Assembly (NCBI GenBank): GCA_025642075.2 | Contig: JAODUO010000060.1 | Location: forward strand, 350,001-414,000 | Direction of reading: 5' to 3' | Source: Ridgeia piscesae | Lineage: Eukaryota > Annelida > Polychaeta > Sabellida > Siboglinidae | Length of the DNA stretch: 64,000 bases | In this document: positions 37,772 to 51,589 of the stretch, one piece after another | How the letters are laid out: the number at the start of each line of letters is the position of its first letter | Numbering within the stretch: the first letter of the stretch is position 1 | The notes under the pieces: generated by a model | Database searches by the model: none | Told to the model about the DNA's origin: nothing | Seen by the model: the letters and a program-made list of their open reading frames with translations, nothing else | Translations under genes and position numbers: made by a program

Positions 37772-37772
37772 G
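37322..37772. repeat. 450-bp purine-only (GA)n mosaic
   Basis: (GA)n, (GAGAGAGC)n and (GGGA)n blocks alternate; the plus strand is almost entirely A and G with regularly placed C in the GAGAGAGC blocks. The mirror frames (poly Arg-Glu, poly Ser-Leu) are not genes. Confidence 0.95.
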
Positions 37773-38055
37773 GAGCGAGAAAATGAAGTCCCGACTCGGA
37801 GTCAGTGGGAGGCAACAGACGGTGGAATGTTGTCGGAGCCCCGCCTCGTTCACGCGCAGGTGGCGACGGATGACCACTGAAGTGGGAAATCCAACATGTC
37901 CACACCCGTGTCTCATTATCGCCCCTCGTTTGTCGACGTCCGTCATCGCATAGATAAACACACGGGAACCGACAGACACTGCCGAGGAAACTTCCAGATG
38001 AAACAGGACACAAGGATCGTGTATATTGGCGGAACACTGACGGAAATAGAAACAA

Positions 38056-38133
<78 letters not shown>

Positions 38134-38140
38134 GTATATG

Positions 38141-38217
<77 letters not shown>
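38056..38217. repeat. (TA)n tract
   Basis: TA dinucleotides with short CATATA and GTGTG breaks. Confidence 0.95.
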
Positions 38218-38274
38218 TTACATTTTTCTGGTAAATATATTCAGTTGAAAAGCATCTCGAGTTCTCTAGAAGTT

Positions 38275-38345
38275 TCAGCCACGGCATTAGAAACCCTCGG
38301 CACGAATTAGACTCCGATGCTGTAGTCACTGCGCCAGTTTACATA
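38275..38345 (-). mobile_element. Degenerate SINE head
   Basis: The minus strand reads TGGCGCAGTGACTACAGCATCGGAGTC and a poor B box GGGTTTCTAATGCC, paralleling the head of the SINE at 18932. Confidence 0.4.
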
Positions 38346-39089
38346 GTCATACTTTTTTAACTGTCCAGTCCAATGTGTCAATACTTATCGAACCATACGA
38401 GACATAGATATTGTCGGAAAAAGAACAACAAGAAAAAGAAAAAGAATTTACCAAAAAAAATTGAAAACAAATACAGAAAGTGATAATATAGCTACCAGAT
38501 CGATGATGCGATTGTTATTGACATATTGTCTGGATCTTCTATATACTCAACAAACGCATCAACAGAAACAACAAATACACAACGCTACCACTCGCTTGCA
38601 TGCATAATCGCGTCTACGTCGGCTGTGCCGCAACATTCAACACTCGCCGCGTTGTGAACTCGCTGACGCCCGCTCTCCTTTGCTGGAGTAATTGGTGCCA
38701 GAAGTTGGAGTTAATACGTATGGCTGTTTTGCGTTCTTCGTACGGCGAATGACGTTGGCAAACAGTTGCACCAACACGCATATTGAGACGTGGGCCAAAA
38801 CGAAGCCGGGCGGTCGGCTGATTGAATTTGGCATTGCATGTACATGCTGCTAGTGAATTATTATACTACTCCCTATTCTGTTACTGTAAATATATTTCAC
38901 TCAAAAGAATCTCTAAGGAGTGTTATGTGCTGAAAATATTTTGACTTGTATGTAATTTACGCCTAATTAAATCCCATTATATATTCTGTAATCTACGGCA
39001 ATGTTTATTTTCTGCAATGTTTCCCTGATGCCTAAAGTCAACTTTGCAGCGACGTGTGTTGACCACAGTCCACGCGGTATGATTATATC

Positions 39090-39205
39090 GGACGTCAAGC
39101 CGACGTCAAACGGCGAGCGGCGTTGATAGAGCAACCAGGCCGGCTATGACGTAGACACGTTGGCAATGACGAGTTGACGACGTGTTGACGTCCCGCGTTG
39201 ACGGA
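39090..39205. promoter_or_regulatory. Cluster of TGACG/CGTCA sites
   Basis: Seven TGACG-type half sites, including GACGTCA at 39091 and 39102, TGACGT at 39147 and TGACGTC at 39186, fall within about 115 bases of GC-rich intronic DNA. This is the core of CREB/ATF sites. An intronic enhancer of Wnt4 is possible; base composition alone may explain part of it. Confidence 0.25.
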
Positions 39206-40977
39206 AACGTGTCACACAGACATCGGGGAGCGACGACTTTGTTGATATCACGTTGCATGTCAACAGCAGACGGTGGTCGAACGCGGCATATTTGCGCGTC
39301 CTTTATTCTGTGCGCTGTCTAGTTTGATGGATGACCAATCGGCCAAACATGTCGACAATAAACATAATGTTGGGGATAACGGAGGCCAGTAATTTTCACT
39401 GACACTTATATGTTGTTCATTTTATTTACTTTGATTGACTCGATGTTGTCTTCGGTGTTTCCCTTTCCCCGTCTTAGTTCCCTCCACTCCTCCGTCTCTT
39501 GTTCCTACTCCCGCTCCCTTCATTGCGAACTTTATTGGCGGATTTGCATTCAGCATTTTACTATAACAATACGGTGAATCTTGAATAGTTGTCTTGAGAG
39601 TATGGCAAACATTACTATGCGCATGCGTCTGTTGCGTTTCCGGTAAAGCGACAGATTCGTTCGCTACGGTCGCGGTATAAACGACATTTTGAGGACGAGT
39701 TGTATATGTATAATATATACTTTACGACGGCACTGGTGACTCATCATTATAACTGCACGTCAAGGGAACAAACACGCACTATATGTGCGAAACTGGCCTG
39801 TTAAACAAGAATCAACACTAGCTAATTTCATCGTTTATTAAAAATAATCTACGATTACATACCACTGACTGAAAAGGTTGATATAATATTAAATATCATT
39901 ATTTTTTTCGGAGACATGTCTAAATGGTCAGTAATTATAGGAATTTCACAAGAAATAATAAACAAGACATTTTAGGCAAGCGGAACGGAAATAGTATGTG
40001 TTATTTTAAATGTTTATAGGTATATTAAATAAGAGTTGGCATTGTTGGTGTAGAAGCGTTTTGGAAAGTTCGGGTAACTTATATTTTTACTATTCTTTAT
40101 TATGCAGAACACGCCATAACCAGAAACTATGACAATCGCCCCAATTACTACCTCCAGAACAGTTGAAAATGCCAACACCAAAAGCTCTGCTTAGTTTACT
40201 CCAAAAGGAGCCTGCAAATTAGCCTACATCTCCATATCGCAATGGCATATCAGTTACCCGTCCGATTTGCAAGTGTAATTTATACTGTTGGAAATCCCGA
40301 TGTGGACTAAAATGAAAGACTTACTTAGGGATAACGAATTCAATTTTTAATGAATACAAAAGAGCACAAAAATCTGGTGGAAATATGCACGGTAGGTGTT
40401 GGTATTCCACCGAGTCTAAACGTCGCCATGCAGGGAGAGGGTCGCGCAACTGTCATTTTCACGAGGTGTCGTGACTGATAGGGACGTTTTGGGGGAATGC
40501 AGCGCGAATGAAGTGTCAACAAGATCTTCATTGTACCTGCTGTCAGGTGTTTTGAAGTTCCTATTACGATGACACAAGACAGAAATGTATGTTAAGTAGG
40601 ACGCGCGTGTGGGATGCGCATGCGCTGCAGGGCCTGAAGGGGCGACAGAGAAGCGACGATGATGACACACAATATGTCCTTGTTAGTGCGCATAACGTGC
40701 CACTTGTGGGCGAGTGAGTGGGAGAGTGTCTCGTGAAAGTAAAACTGGATACATTGTCTGCGGAAGATGCGACGGTGATGAAAGTAGAGGCGTGGATTAA
40801 ATATTTAAGCACAGAAACGGCATCAATCATTTCTGATTCGATTAAGAGAAGTTCGTTTTTTAAAGAATACGCAATTGTCGCGATTTTTTCTGATGTCGAA
40901 AATTATGAAGAGAAATCGGAAGATTTCGTTGAGATGAAACATGTCAGTCAGTACCTATTCAATGAATGTTTCCGATG

Positions 40978-40995
40978 AACTCTCTCTCTCCCTCC

Positions 40996-41041
<46 letters not shown>
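40978..41041. repeat. (CT)n microsatellite
   Basis: CT dinucleotides with one CCTCCCCCA break. Confidence 0.95.
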
Positions 41042-41042
<1 letters not shown>

Positions 41043-41782
41043 CCTTTTAAAACAGCAAACTGACTAGGAACTCTGAGTAACTATAGCGGTCGAAGATTCA
41101 TGTGAAAAAATAAACCAAAGGCATGGAACTGACAAGACGTGACGGAAGATGAAAGACAAAAAAAAAATGCTGAGCGCTATTTGTAGTCAATTGAATAATT
41201 GATGGATCCATGGATTGACGTCACAATGCTAATTTTGCGGCAGCCATCTTAGCAATTTTTTCGGGTCTGGGACCCGTTTCATGGGACGTTCCTAAAGTTC
41301 ACTTGTTTGCGTAAAATCCTGTTTGCTTATTTAATAAACTGCGTCGTTTATCAAGACAATGGTCTTAGCATTAAGAAAGCGTTCTTAGCAGTGTCATGAA
41401 ACCGGACTGCATTTGAAAGTAAACAATGACGTAATGTATCCATTACTTGTTTTATCCACCACGTGACTTGCTGCCTAGCGATAGTTTCGTAATGCCATCA
41501 GAAAATGGGTGCTGAACATTTGGGTCGCTTAGGCACTCCGTCGTTTTTGTTTTTGTTATTGTTGAAATTGTGTCCCACAAAGATTGCCTTTGTGACAAAA
41601 AAAAAACATCAAGCAACATTTTATAAGTCTCAACTGCATGTATGCGAAAATATTCGAGATATGATAGTCAGGTGGGTTAACTATACAATTGTTTAAATAT
41701 TTCAATATACACCGTTTTGAACCGCGTTAGGTACGAAGATGACATTTCATTGTAATGCGGGAGCCAAGCTGGACTCCCGTTG

Positions 41783-41817
41783 CGGCGGCCATGTTGGATT
41801 TGTCCAACATGGCCGCC
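41783..41817. promoter_or_regulatory. Palindrome with paired GGCGGCCATGTTGG motifs
   Basis: Arms GGCGGCCATGTTGGA and its reverse complement are separated by about 4-5 bases. Each arm contains a GCCAT(G)TT core like the YY1 site. It is 180 bases into the intron after Wnt4 exon 41999-42276. Confidence 0.35.
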
Positions 41818-41998
41818 AAACCTTGGTTTCCCCATATCTCAGGAAGAAGTCTTGCCACAAACAAACAGAAACGCAATTCACACTTTTGGCCAAGAGAGAA
41901 CTTGACGAAATTCACACGCGTAATTGTGATTGTCACGTAGGCAAACCGCGTCATAGCGAAGCCCGACATTGACGTCACAGATGACATGACCGACTCAC

Positions 41999-42276
41999 CT
42001 GTCTACCGGCGTTGTTGTTGTGCAGGTTCATGAGAGCGCGGTCGGCGTTGGATCCTCGCGTCCTTTCCCGGGCGTCCACGAACGTCTTGCTGAAGGCGTT
42101 CCCGTAGGCGATGTTGTCCGAGCAGCCAGCCCACTCGAAATCGCCCTTGCGACTCTTGCCCCATACTGTCCGGTCGCAGCCACACCGGTCAACCTGACCA
42201 CTGCTGCAGGACCGCGTGACGGCGTGTGACACTCCAGCCGCCGAGATTGCGTGGACGAAGGCAGACTCCCGCGTGC
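41999..42276 (-). CDS. Wnt4: Wnt4, middle exon
   Basis: The acceptor GTGTGTTCTCCAG joins the G left by the previous exon to GC, giving [18 protein letters not shown]; the donor CAG/GTGAGTCG closes in phase 0 after NNNAGRQ. The 92 residues include the conserved Wnt block [52 protein letters not shown] and [12 protein letters not shown], with no missing cysteine or frame error. It encodes the second quarter of the ligand's N-terminal helical domain. The exon is flanked by TA-rich microsatellite starting 24 bases upstream of the acceptor. Confidence 0.95.
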
Positions 42277-42299
42277 CTGGAGAACACACATCGGTCACG

Positions 42300-42756
<457 letters not shown>

Positions 42757-45348
42757 TGTAGTCAATAACCAGGAGATGTCGCCTTGCGCAGAAAGAAAAT
42801 TCGATTGCAGTAAATTACCTAATCTGTCGGTTGGCGTGTCAATTTATCTTGACCCAGTTATCAGTCATAACCAGTACGTATTATTATGGGTCCATATCTC
42901 ATCTGTAACGAAAGGCAAGTACGGTGATAACGAGCGACTGTTACAGCCCTGTGTGATTTACGGTCCCGAGGTAAGAACACGCTCGTGTTTATGACAGATA
43001 AGGCGACGTCGTTCTGTCGTCTTGGTGTGCTATCGAGGGGCAGTCATCGGGTGGGAGGATTCGTTGTATTCAGACACTTCACCGCACTCACGTGGGACAG
43101 ACTGATTGATTGGGTGGCTGCTAAAATATATGTCACCCCCGCCCCCTGCTGTACGTGACAGTACCGCCGTTGCATCGTCTCATTTGGGATGATTGCTCGG
43201 CCTGTTTTTGCTCATCCGGTACCGGATTCATTACGATTTTGCGTATTGTTGAACCTGCTAAATATTTACGGCATTTTAGCTTGTCCGTACATTTTCTTAT
43301 TTAGTTATGGTGAAATAATCAGCAAAAAAAATGTTGTAGATTGATTTTTAGTTAGTTTTCCAAAAGATCCAAATATCCATTTACCTCATCCCACATCGTG
43401 TTCATTTATTATATCAAAAACCTACAATTACAGGCGGCAATGGTTTAAGGCCTAAAACAAATATTTTTATTTTTATAAAAACGTAGAATAATCGAACTGA
43501 CTTATTTTTATTTTTAAGTCAGTTAATTTGTGAATCCGACTATACAGCCCTATATAGTAGGCCTAATGATAGTTCCCTTCTACCGTCGAGATTTGATCAA
43601 CATATCTGATCGAATTTGTTTTACTAATCTGTCCGATGTGTTATAACAAATGAAATAACACGGACACAGTAGATACGTTTTAATTTTGAGAACATTTTAA
43701 TTTCGAAAGCAGGTGTAATATGCAAAAACAACCTCCAAATATCCAGAAGCTGGTAAGCAGGTTGATGGATACATTTTAGGTTGTGGCGAAATAATTATAC
43801 GAAATAAGGAGATGGAGAAACGACTACGTGACGGCTACAGCCGTAGACTCTGTCCGTGGGTGTGTTCGGTCTGTTTGGCCGCCAGGTGAAAATTACGTCG
43901 ACAGTCTGTCCGATGACGTCGATTGATACAGACAGACGTATGACGTAGTAGACTTCAGCTGCCGGAAGTTCAAACGCACCGCCAAGCGCGTGGTCCGTGG
44001 GAGAGCACCCCTAGCCAGGTAAGCTCAGGTGTAACATCTATGTGGAATGAGTTACCCGTCTCACTGCATTATGTGCATCGTGTTGAACGCGTTTTAAAGA
44101 GATCGTCTGGTTAGTGCAACGCACACGGGGCACGTGGATGGTAGAGTCACGGATTATCGCGCGGCCATTTCAGGTGTTCATAAATGTGCGATTTGGTTTA
44201 GGGGTTAATGTTAATACTCTGTTGTCGACTTGGTCACACTACTACAGTATACAATTTAGAACACGCGTTGGCATTTTTATTGTAAACAGAATTTTCAATT
44301 TTTAAAAATAGCCTTTTTAAGCACAAACAAACGGCAAATGGACATGGGAATCATAGCCATGTTAGTTGAACGATGTATTTATCTCTCTGTAATAATCTCT
44401 TCCGACATAACTGAAAACTTAGTTAATAAATATACAGTGTTTCCATCTAATCTTCAGTTATCGTAACATTTATTTCATTAGATTATCATCCTCTATTGTT
44501 GAGAATGACGAGTTTCTATATAATCAATAATGTTCCTTCGCAAACGTTGATTTCGAATTTTCTTTTGTTGATGTCTTAGTGGTGATCACATTGGCCTGGC
44601 GCACGTTTCCGAATAGCATCAACAGGACAGGTGATGTTGCGACGTCAGGGCCGCAATACCCGGCAGTGGTTTCCAGACGTGCCGTGGGGTGTCATGTCCG
44701 CTACACGTGCAGACCAGCAGGTCGCTGGCCGTCTTCCCAGTGGGTCAGAAGTCGACGTTCTTAAGCGTTGATCTCTCCACATCTGCCTTGATGTTCCACC
44801 GGCGCCGCTCTCTCCTCTTGCCCGTCGCCGAGTAACGATGTTTGAGCCGATGTAACGGCCAAGCAGGAATGCGAACCGCGAGTACAGCTAATACGTTCTT
44901 TCTTCGTTTCTCGTAAATCAGTCATGTTCGCCGTTCGCTAAATGCTCCCTGTGCAAGGTGGTGTTTGTTTATGTGCTGCTGTAGTCTCAACACATTCTCG
45001 ACGTAAGACGGCGCCTAAAGTGTCGCCGTTTTGTCATTTGTCATGTCGCCAAAGCATCGGAGTTACGCCACTTAGTCCGACAGGCACTTGGGACTCGACA
45101 GTGATATCTGCCCTGTCTCTCATCGGCCGGTTTCTATATTTCTGCTTCTGTCTTTTGTCATTTCACTCATTGCCTTTTCAGAAGATTGTCGTAGCATTAT
45201 TGTGTTGCGCTAAAAAAAGTCCTTGAATATCGGATGCGAAGTAATACATTTACATTACGTCATCGCTGCATATCTAATATGTTGCCCGAAAATCGGATTG
45301 GATTAATAAAATAATAGGTAACACTATAACAATATACATGAGTGTTTA

Positions 45349-45596
<248 letters not shown>

Positions 45597-46496
45597 AGTG
45601 TTACAAAATAGTTATCTATTTGATTGTCTGATTTTCTGGCAGTATTTTCCAAGCAATGTGTCGACGCGATTACAGGTTTCCCGAAAGAGACATTTCTTTT
45701 CCAGCCCTAACCTCCTTCACTGTCGTGTCAGTTGCGCCAACACGTCAACAACGACACGTCACGTTGGTGGCTGACGAAGATTGATCTACGAGAAAAAAAC
45801 AGACTTAGAATATATAATCGCGCACGAGAACTCGAATTGGCTCCGACATCAATGCGAACAGAAGCCGTACATCTCTTTTCTCTCACCACGCGACAACGTA
45901 TAGTCGACGTAAGCGTATGCAAAAGCGTAATAAATTCGCCGAAAAAATAAACAAACTCAAAGCATTGTGGACTGAGTACACAATGATTAGAGAACCCCGC
46001 CTGCAAGCGAGTTGGGCTCGCCGCCACGTGTGCCAGTATGGGTGAAACGCAGTTGCCCATAGCCAGGCAGTGGGCCATTTCGACGCCCGCTGACGAATAA
46101 GGCACTTTCCAATTAACGCCCGCCGGGAGGGTGACTGACGCCCGTCCGTTTGTTCCATCAGCGTTCGCACAAGGCGCCTGTCACGACGCCAGTGCGTTCC
46201 CCGCCCGGCAAGCCACGGATGTCGAGCCGCTCGCTTCTTCATTGGCTCGTCACGCGCCGCTGATTTCACGCGCCGCTGCACACTGTCCAATAGAACGGAA
46301 TATATGGAGCAGCAACGGAATCTGTGTCGCTGGGTAACCGCGCTATGCAGAATGCAGTACCTAATTGTTACCTTTGTAAAGAATTTAGTGCATTATCTAT
46401 CGTGAAATAAATGTGAGGAAATTAGTATTTTTCAATGGTTCTGTTTTCTTTTCAAGGCAAGTTCGTAACTTATTATGATTTGTTAATCGTAATTCA

Positions 46497-46580
46497 TGTA
46501 CACGCACGCACGCACGCATGCACGCCCGCACGCACGCACACACGAGCACGCACGGACGCATATATTCGTACGTATCGCAC
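46497..46580. repeat. (ACGC)n degenerate tract
   Basis: ACGC tetramers with ATGC, CCGC and ACAC variants. Confidence 0.8.
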
Positions 46581-49500
46581 GCATGCTAAAACGTCCGCGC
46601 GTGTCAACTCTCGCATGTGTCGAATAAAAGAAGTAAAAATTGTTGTAAATAGTAGTAAATGTTGAAGTAACGTTAATTTCTGTGATGTGTTCAGTGAATA
46701 TTGCCATGTAGTGCAGCAGAATATCACGTTGCTCGCGTCTCAAGGACGAGACAGGGAATCTGGCGAGGCAACTATGTCAACTGCAGGTGACCACCCAGCG
46801 GCACCAACCATCGCGGCAGACAAATCATATTCGTTATCCCATGACAACGTATATCGCCGGCGCGACCCTGGACCATTCAGCGACAGGAGGTCGGATGGCG
46901 ACGTTCCCGATGATAGCACGTCACCGGGTAACGTAATTTCCGCCACGAACACGACCCGCCTTTTACGGGAAGCGCCCGGGGCCATCGACCGAGAACTACC
47001 ACGACACAGACACCACAACGACGACGTCGATGGCCATTTCCCCGCCGCACGCAGTGTGAACAGCGGCCGTTTCTGTTACGATCACGCGCACTTTGCTCCG
47101 GGATTGTGAACGAAGGACGGGAAAGTCTGAATCCGACTGCGTGCGTCAGCCGCCGCTATCTCGAGTGGGACAGCTGTCCGCGACGTCTGTGCGTCACGTT
47201 CTCCCAGTGTACGGGTTTGTCTCATTCCACGTATATACCAATGTCGTGTCCCGACTCGGCTCGGGTAACTGGCATGCCTCGAGGTAACCACTTCAGTAGA
47301 TTTACTGCTAAGTAGAAGTATCAAGAAAGCCACTATAAATTTCTTTTTCCTTACGCCGTATGTCGGTTACCACGACGGTGAGGTATGTGCGTTTCGCCTG
47401 GACCTACCATGTACCTAAGATGTATTTTATTGGGCAGAGAATCGAATTTCGAGTATGTTACTTGCTACCACCTGTGTGTCCATTGTCAAAGTTAACCGAC
47501 AGATGTCTGATTGTGTTCTACGTACACTTAATAAGACAAATGGGGTTGTGTCGTCTTTTCACACAAAATATGTGGTGATTCTATACGGTTTGATGAGTTG
47601 GGACTGTGAAGGTCTGTCCCTACATGTACGACTTCTGTTGTTACGTACGATGAGTTGGCTCCATGTACTTACTGTACTTATTTAGTATAATTAATTACAC
47701 ATTTTAGTACATATTATTATTGTTATTATATTGTGTCTTATCAAAAAACGTTAAGAAATATTACCTGATTATTTATTTATTATACTTATTTATTTTACTT
47801 ATTTACATACTTAATTTATTAGTTTATAAAACATTTAGTGCTGATTAGCATTATTAGCATTTTAAGGAATGTGTCCTGTCAACTGTAGTTGGATCACCAA
47901 TCATATTACTGGCATTGCAATGTATAACTGAAGACAAATGTTGTTTTAACGTGATGTATAACACGTAAAGTCTTTTGAATCTTGAATCTTTTAATCCTGT
48001 TGCATCCCCACTGCTCATCCGCTGGCAAGTGCAAGTTTGTTGTGTCCGAGCTCTATTCCTTACACGCTGTTCTGACATATCCGCATTCTTCTCTCCCACC
48101 TGGGTTCACTCATTCCCTCTTGTGTCGCCCTTTTCAACCTGTCGCGTCCCACGCGGACGACGTATCAGAAGTAGGAACGCTTCTGTTTTTAGACTAGACC
48201 TTGTAATGGGTGTTTTCACAGACTTCTGCATTGTTCTCCGCTTCGTCAACGTAACTCTCAGCAACGGTTTCGTAAATGTCAATGCAATTCCTTTCCCTCT
48301 GCTCAACCGGCCACGACCCGCACAGTTGCATCACCACCGTGAAAACCTACGCGATCACGTGTCTTTTTATTGTCGCTATTATTACGTCAATATCCTATTC
48401 CGGATCTTGCGTTCGCTTTCTTGGAATTCCTCATTGGCAATCACCACAAATCTCAGTTTATAACCCAAGAAGTTTAATCGATCCACAAACACATATCAGA
48501 TCCCATTTTGAGTACGTCGTTCTCATTGGCCGCACTCTTGGTCCTTTTGATATTCAAAAATACGCGAGCCTTTTTGCTTTCCAATTTTACTTCGAGTATT
48601 ATGTTCTTCGGGTCATCTTGCCTGGTTTCATGGAAGCCGGGGTGGCCGCCCGCTGGAGATGTGTAACTGATCTTGTAAAGTTAGATTGCCAATTCGCTTA
48701 GCACCAGACATTGCGTGAACAAAGCTGGAAACGCGAGCCGTTCAAACGGGACATTAAATTCCGAAGCTCTTCTCACGTGCGAGAGAGCGCGGGGTGTCGA
48801 GGACAACGCATTCAAGTGTCTGTGCCAGTGAATTGAAGGTCATTTACACGTTGTGTAAATGAAGTAACTGGTCGAGTACAGACGAAGTCATTCATGCGGG
48901 AGAAGTCACAGCACTCGCGTTGTGGGCCGTATCATTTATAATATTCCATATTATAAGATGTTCTTCGCATTTATGTTTTATTCAACAAAATCGGTTATTA
49001 AACGTAATTAAATGTAATTTAGCACGATTTGCTTCATTTTAAAGCTACGATATACCATCAGTTAAATCACAGCGTAGCCACAACTCTCCATAATGTATAC
49101 TGTACATAGCAAACCAAACTACATGATAAATCTGAATCGCGATGACATTAAACCGCGATGACATCCAGTCACAACTCCTGTCGGTGACGACCCGCGTGAG
49201 CCAGACTGCCGCAGCGCGCCATTCTCCCGGCCCAATCCATCATACCTCGGCTCCCATCTCATCGCCACGCAACGTCAACCAGTGACAATGGAGACAGGAC
49301 TCCGAATCGTTACACCGCATCTGCACAAATAGGTGTTTTCATTGCCACCACGGAGAACCACCAATCAAAGATGACGTATGTCTTCATTGACGGCTTCGCA
49401 AGACGTGAACTGTCGCTAGATACGACAAGACGGCAGCTGCACAGACGGCGCATGTTCTACGTAAACGTTTCTCAGGTTCGCATGACGTCTCCGACGAAAC

Positions 49501-49670
49501 GTCTTCGAAAGTCAACACTTACATCGTCGTGAATGTTTAGCAAAAAGTTATGTCAGCAATTTATACAGCGACAATCTATGCCAAGGCGCAATCAAAATAG
49601 ATCCTATTCTATACCAGGTGTGGGATATTGTTAAACGGGGTATAATAATAATAGTAACAATGATAAGATA

Positions 49671-49850
49671 TCTTCGATTGCGCCTAAATCCTTGGAAAAC
49701 AAGCTCAGAGGCGCATCAGTAAAAAATGGTTGAACTTCTATTGCGCCTAAATCCTTGGAAAACAAGCTCAGAGGCGCATCAATACAAAATGGTTGAACTT
49801 CTATTGCGCTTAAATCCTTGGAAAACAAGCTCAATACAAAATGGTTGATC
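49671..49850. repeat. About 67-bp tandem repeat, 2.6 copies
   Basis: Units share TTGCGCCTAAATCCTTGGAA, AACAAGCTCAGAGGCGCATC and AAAATGGTTGAACTTCTA; the last copy lacks the GAGGCGCATC part. Confidence 0.9.
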
Positions 49851-50302
49851 AATCACAATGTCAGTAAATATCTTGGTTAATAAAAACATATTTTCTAACA
49901 CTACCTGTCCGAGCACATTTTCAGCAACAGCAGACAAAACCTAGAGCAAATTACTGCAGTGGTTTTCAAACTTTCGACATATGAAAACGGAGCCTTGTTT
50001 CGTTCGCTGGTGTTTCGTTGTCGAGTTTTACATCGACGCATGAAAATGGTGTTTTTTGTTTTTAGTTTTCTTCCTGGGGTTTGTGGCCGCTCAAACCAGC
50101 GTGCGTCTTGCAATTATGTTTCCACTATTTCGCTATGTTCAGTTTTCCGACAAGATTATCTGTCAGACGGATGAATGACGTGACAACATCGGGTTCGTGT
50201 TGCACGCTGTGGCTCAGACACTTGAGGTAGTAAATGTATTGCCATGTGCCATTAGCATGTTTTTATATTGTTATATAATAATATAAACCCGTTCTATTGC
50301 TC

Positions 50303-50575
50303 TCTAGCTCTAGCTCTCTAGCTCTAGCTCTCTAGCTCTAGCTCTCTATCTCTATCTCTATCTCTATCTCTATCTCTATCTCTATCTCTATCTCTCCATC
50401 TCCATCTCCATCTCCATCTCCATCTCCATCTCCATCTCCATCTCCATCTCCCACTCCAGCTCCAGCTCCAGCTCCAGCTCCAGCTCCAGCTCCAGCTCCA
50501 GCTCCAGCTCCAGCTCCAGCTCCAGCTCTAGCTGTATAGCTCTAACTCTAGCTCAAGCTCAAGCTCTAGCTCTAT
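50303..50575. repeat. Hexanucleotide array in four homogeneous blocks
   Basis: CTCTAG units, then CTCTAT (about eight), CTCCAT (about ten), CTCCAG (about fourteen), then CTCTAG and CTCAAG again. Adjacent blocks differ by one base. Confidence 0.95.
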
Positions 50576-51589
50576 ATAATCCTACACAATAATAATCCTA
50601 CGCAATCTGTTGAGCTCGCGTTGCGCTGTTGCCAAACGAAACACGTGCACTGCGACTGTTAAGCGCCGATTGCGTCTTTGCGCTGCGGTGAGTTGGTTAT
50701 GTTGCGAAAGTCAGACTTCACGTGCTACAATGAATCACCAGAACGGTTTAAAACCACAGTGCTTGATACGTAGGCCCTAGAAACGGCGCATTCTTCAATC
50801 CTGCTGCCTGCTCTAAGTCGATCTCCGCTAGTTACTTCACCATCCACACAGTCTCACTTTGACGAGTGTTACAAGTGAACGCCGCCGCGAATACAAATTG
50901 ATCGTTGATTACATAAGCCAGCCGGCACATGACTACAAAACAGTATATAGTCGAAATGGTACCTTCGGTGATGTCATCGGATGCATCCCTTCCTATACAT
51001 ACCGACCGTATTTGGTTTGTGTTGGATGTAATTTAGTTTTTAATGCCTGTCCGGTGACTTATTTACGCCGTTGAACTCGTACCTTGACCTACACGGCATC
51101 GTATCGGAGGTGTAGGATATCGCGTGACTAACCCCAACTATACGTACAATTATATTAAAAACTCATCATGTACAACAATTGGCACCCGTCAGTCAATCGA
51201 AAATACGCACAATACAGTTGTTTTGGTCGTGGCGCAGTTTCACGGGACAATCACCCAATCAACACCCGAGCCCCTTCGAGAAGGCACCGGCGAAAAGCGC
51301 CGATCATTATCCGAGTCGAGCGCGGCAAACGACTTGGTCGACGACGCTCAGGTTGTGGGCATGATTTATGAGGCGAGGCTAAACAAGAGGGTCGTTTTTA
51401 AAGGGTGTTCTCCGAAACACGCAAAATAGGACGTGTTTGTCGACGCGGGCCGGGCAAGTGACGGGCTCATCTGGACCCGGTTGACAGTTAGACAGCGGGT
51501 GATTCGCGACAGCACGACACATACACGCTCCTCGGAGAACACCCAGAGACTACGGCTTCACACGGACGATACTCAGGACCCCACACGGA

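Noticed and set aside
37231..38123. Ser-Leu and Arg-Glu rich frames of 176-280 codons
   Set aside because: Translations of the GA-rich tract, without splice or start context.
40718..40978. 86-codon plus-strand frame
   Set aside because: Looks protein-like in composition, but the frame lacks an ATG near its start and has no recognised motif or splice signals.
46687..47109. 140-codon plus-strand frame
   Set aside because: Hydrophilic, no known motif, no convincing splice or poly(A) signals; kept out of the gene list.
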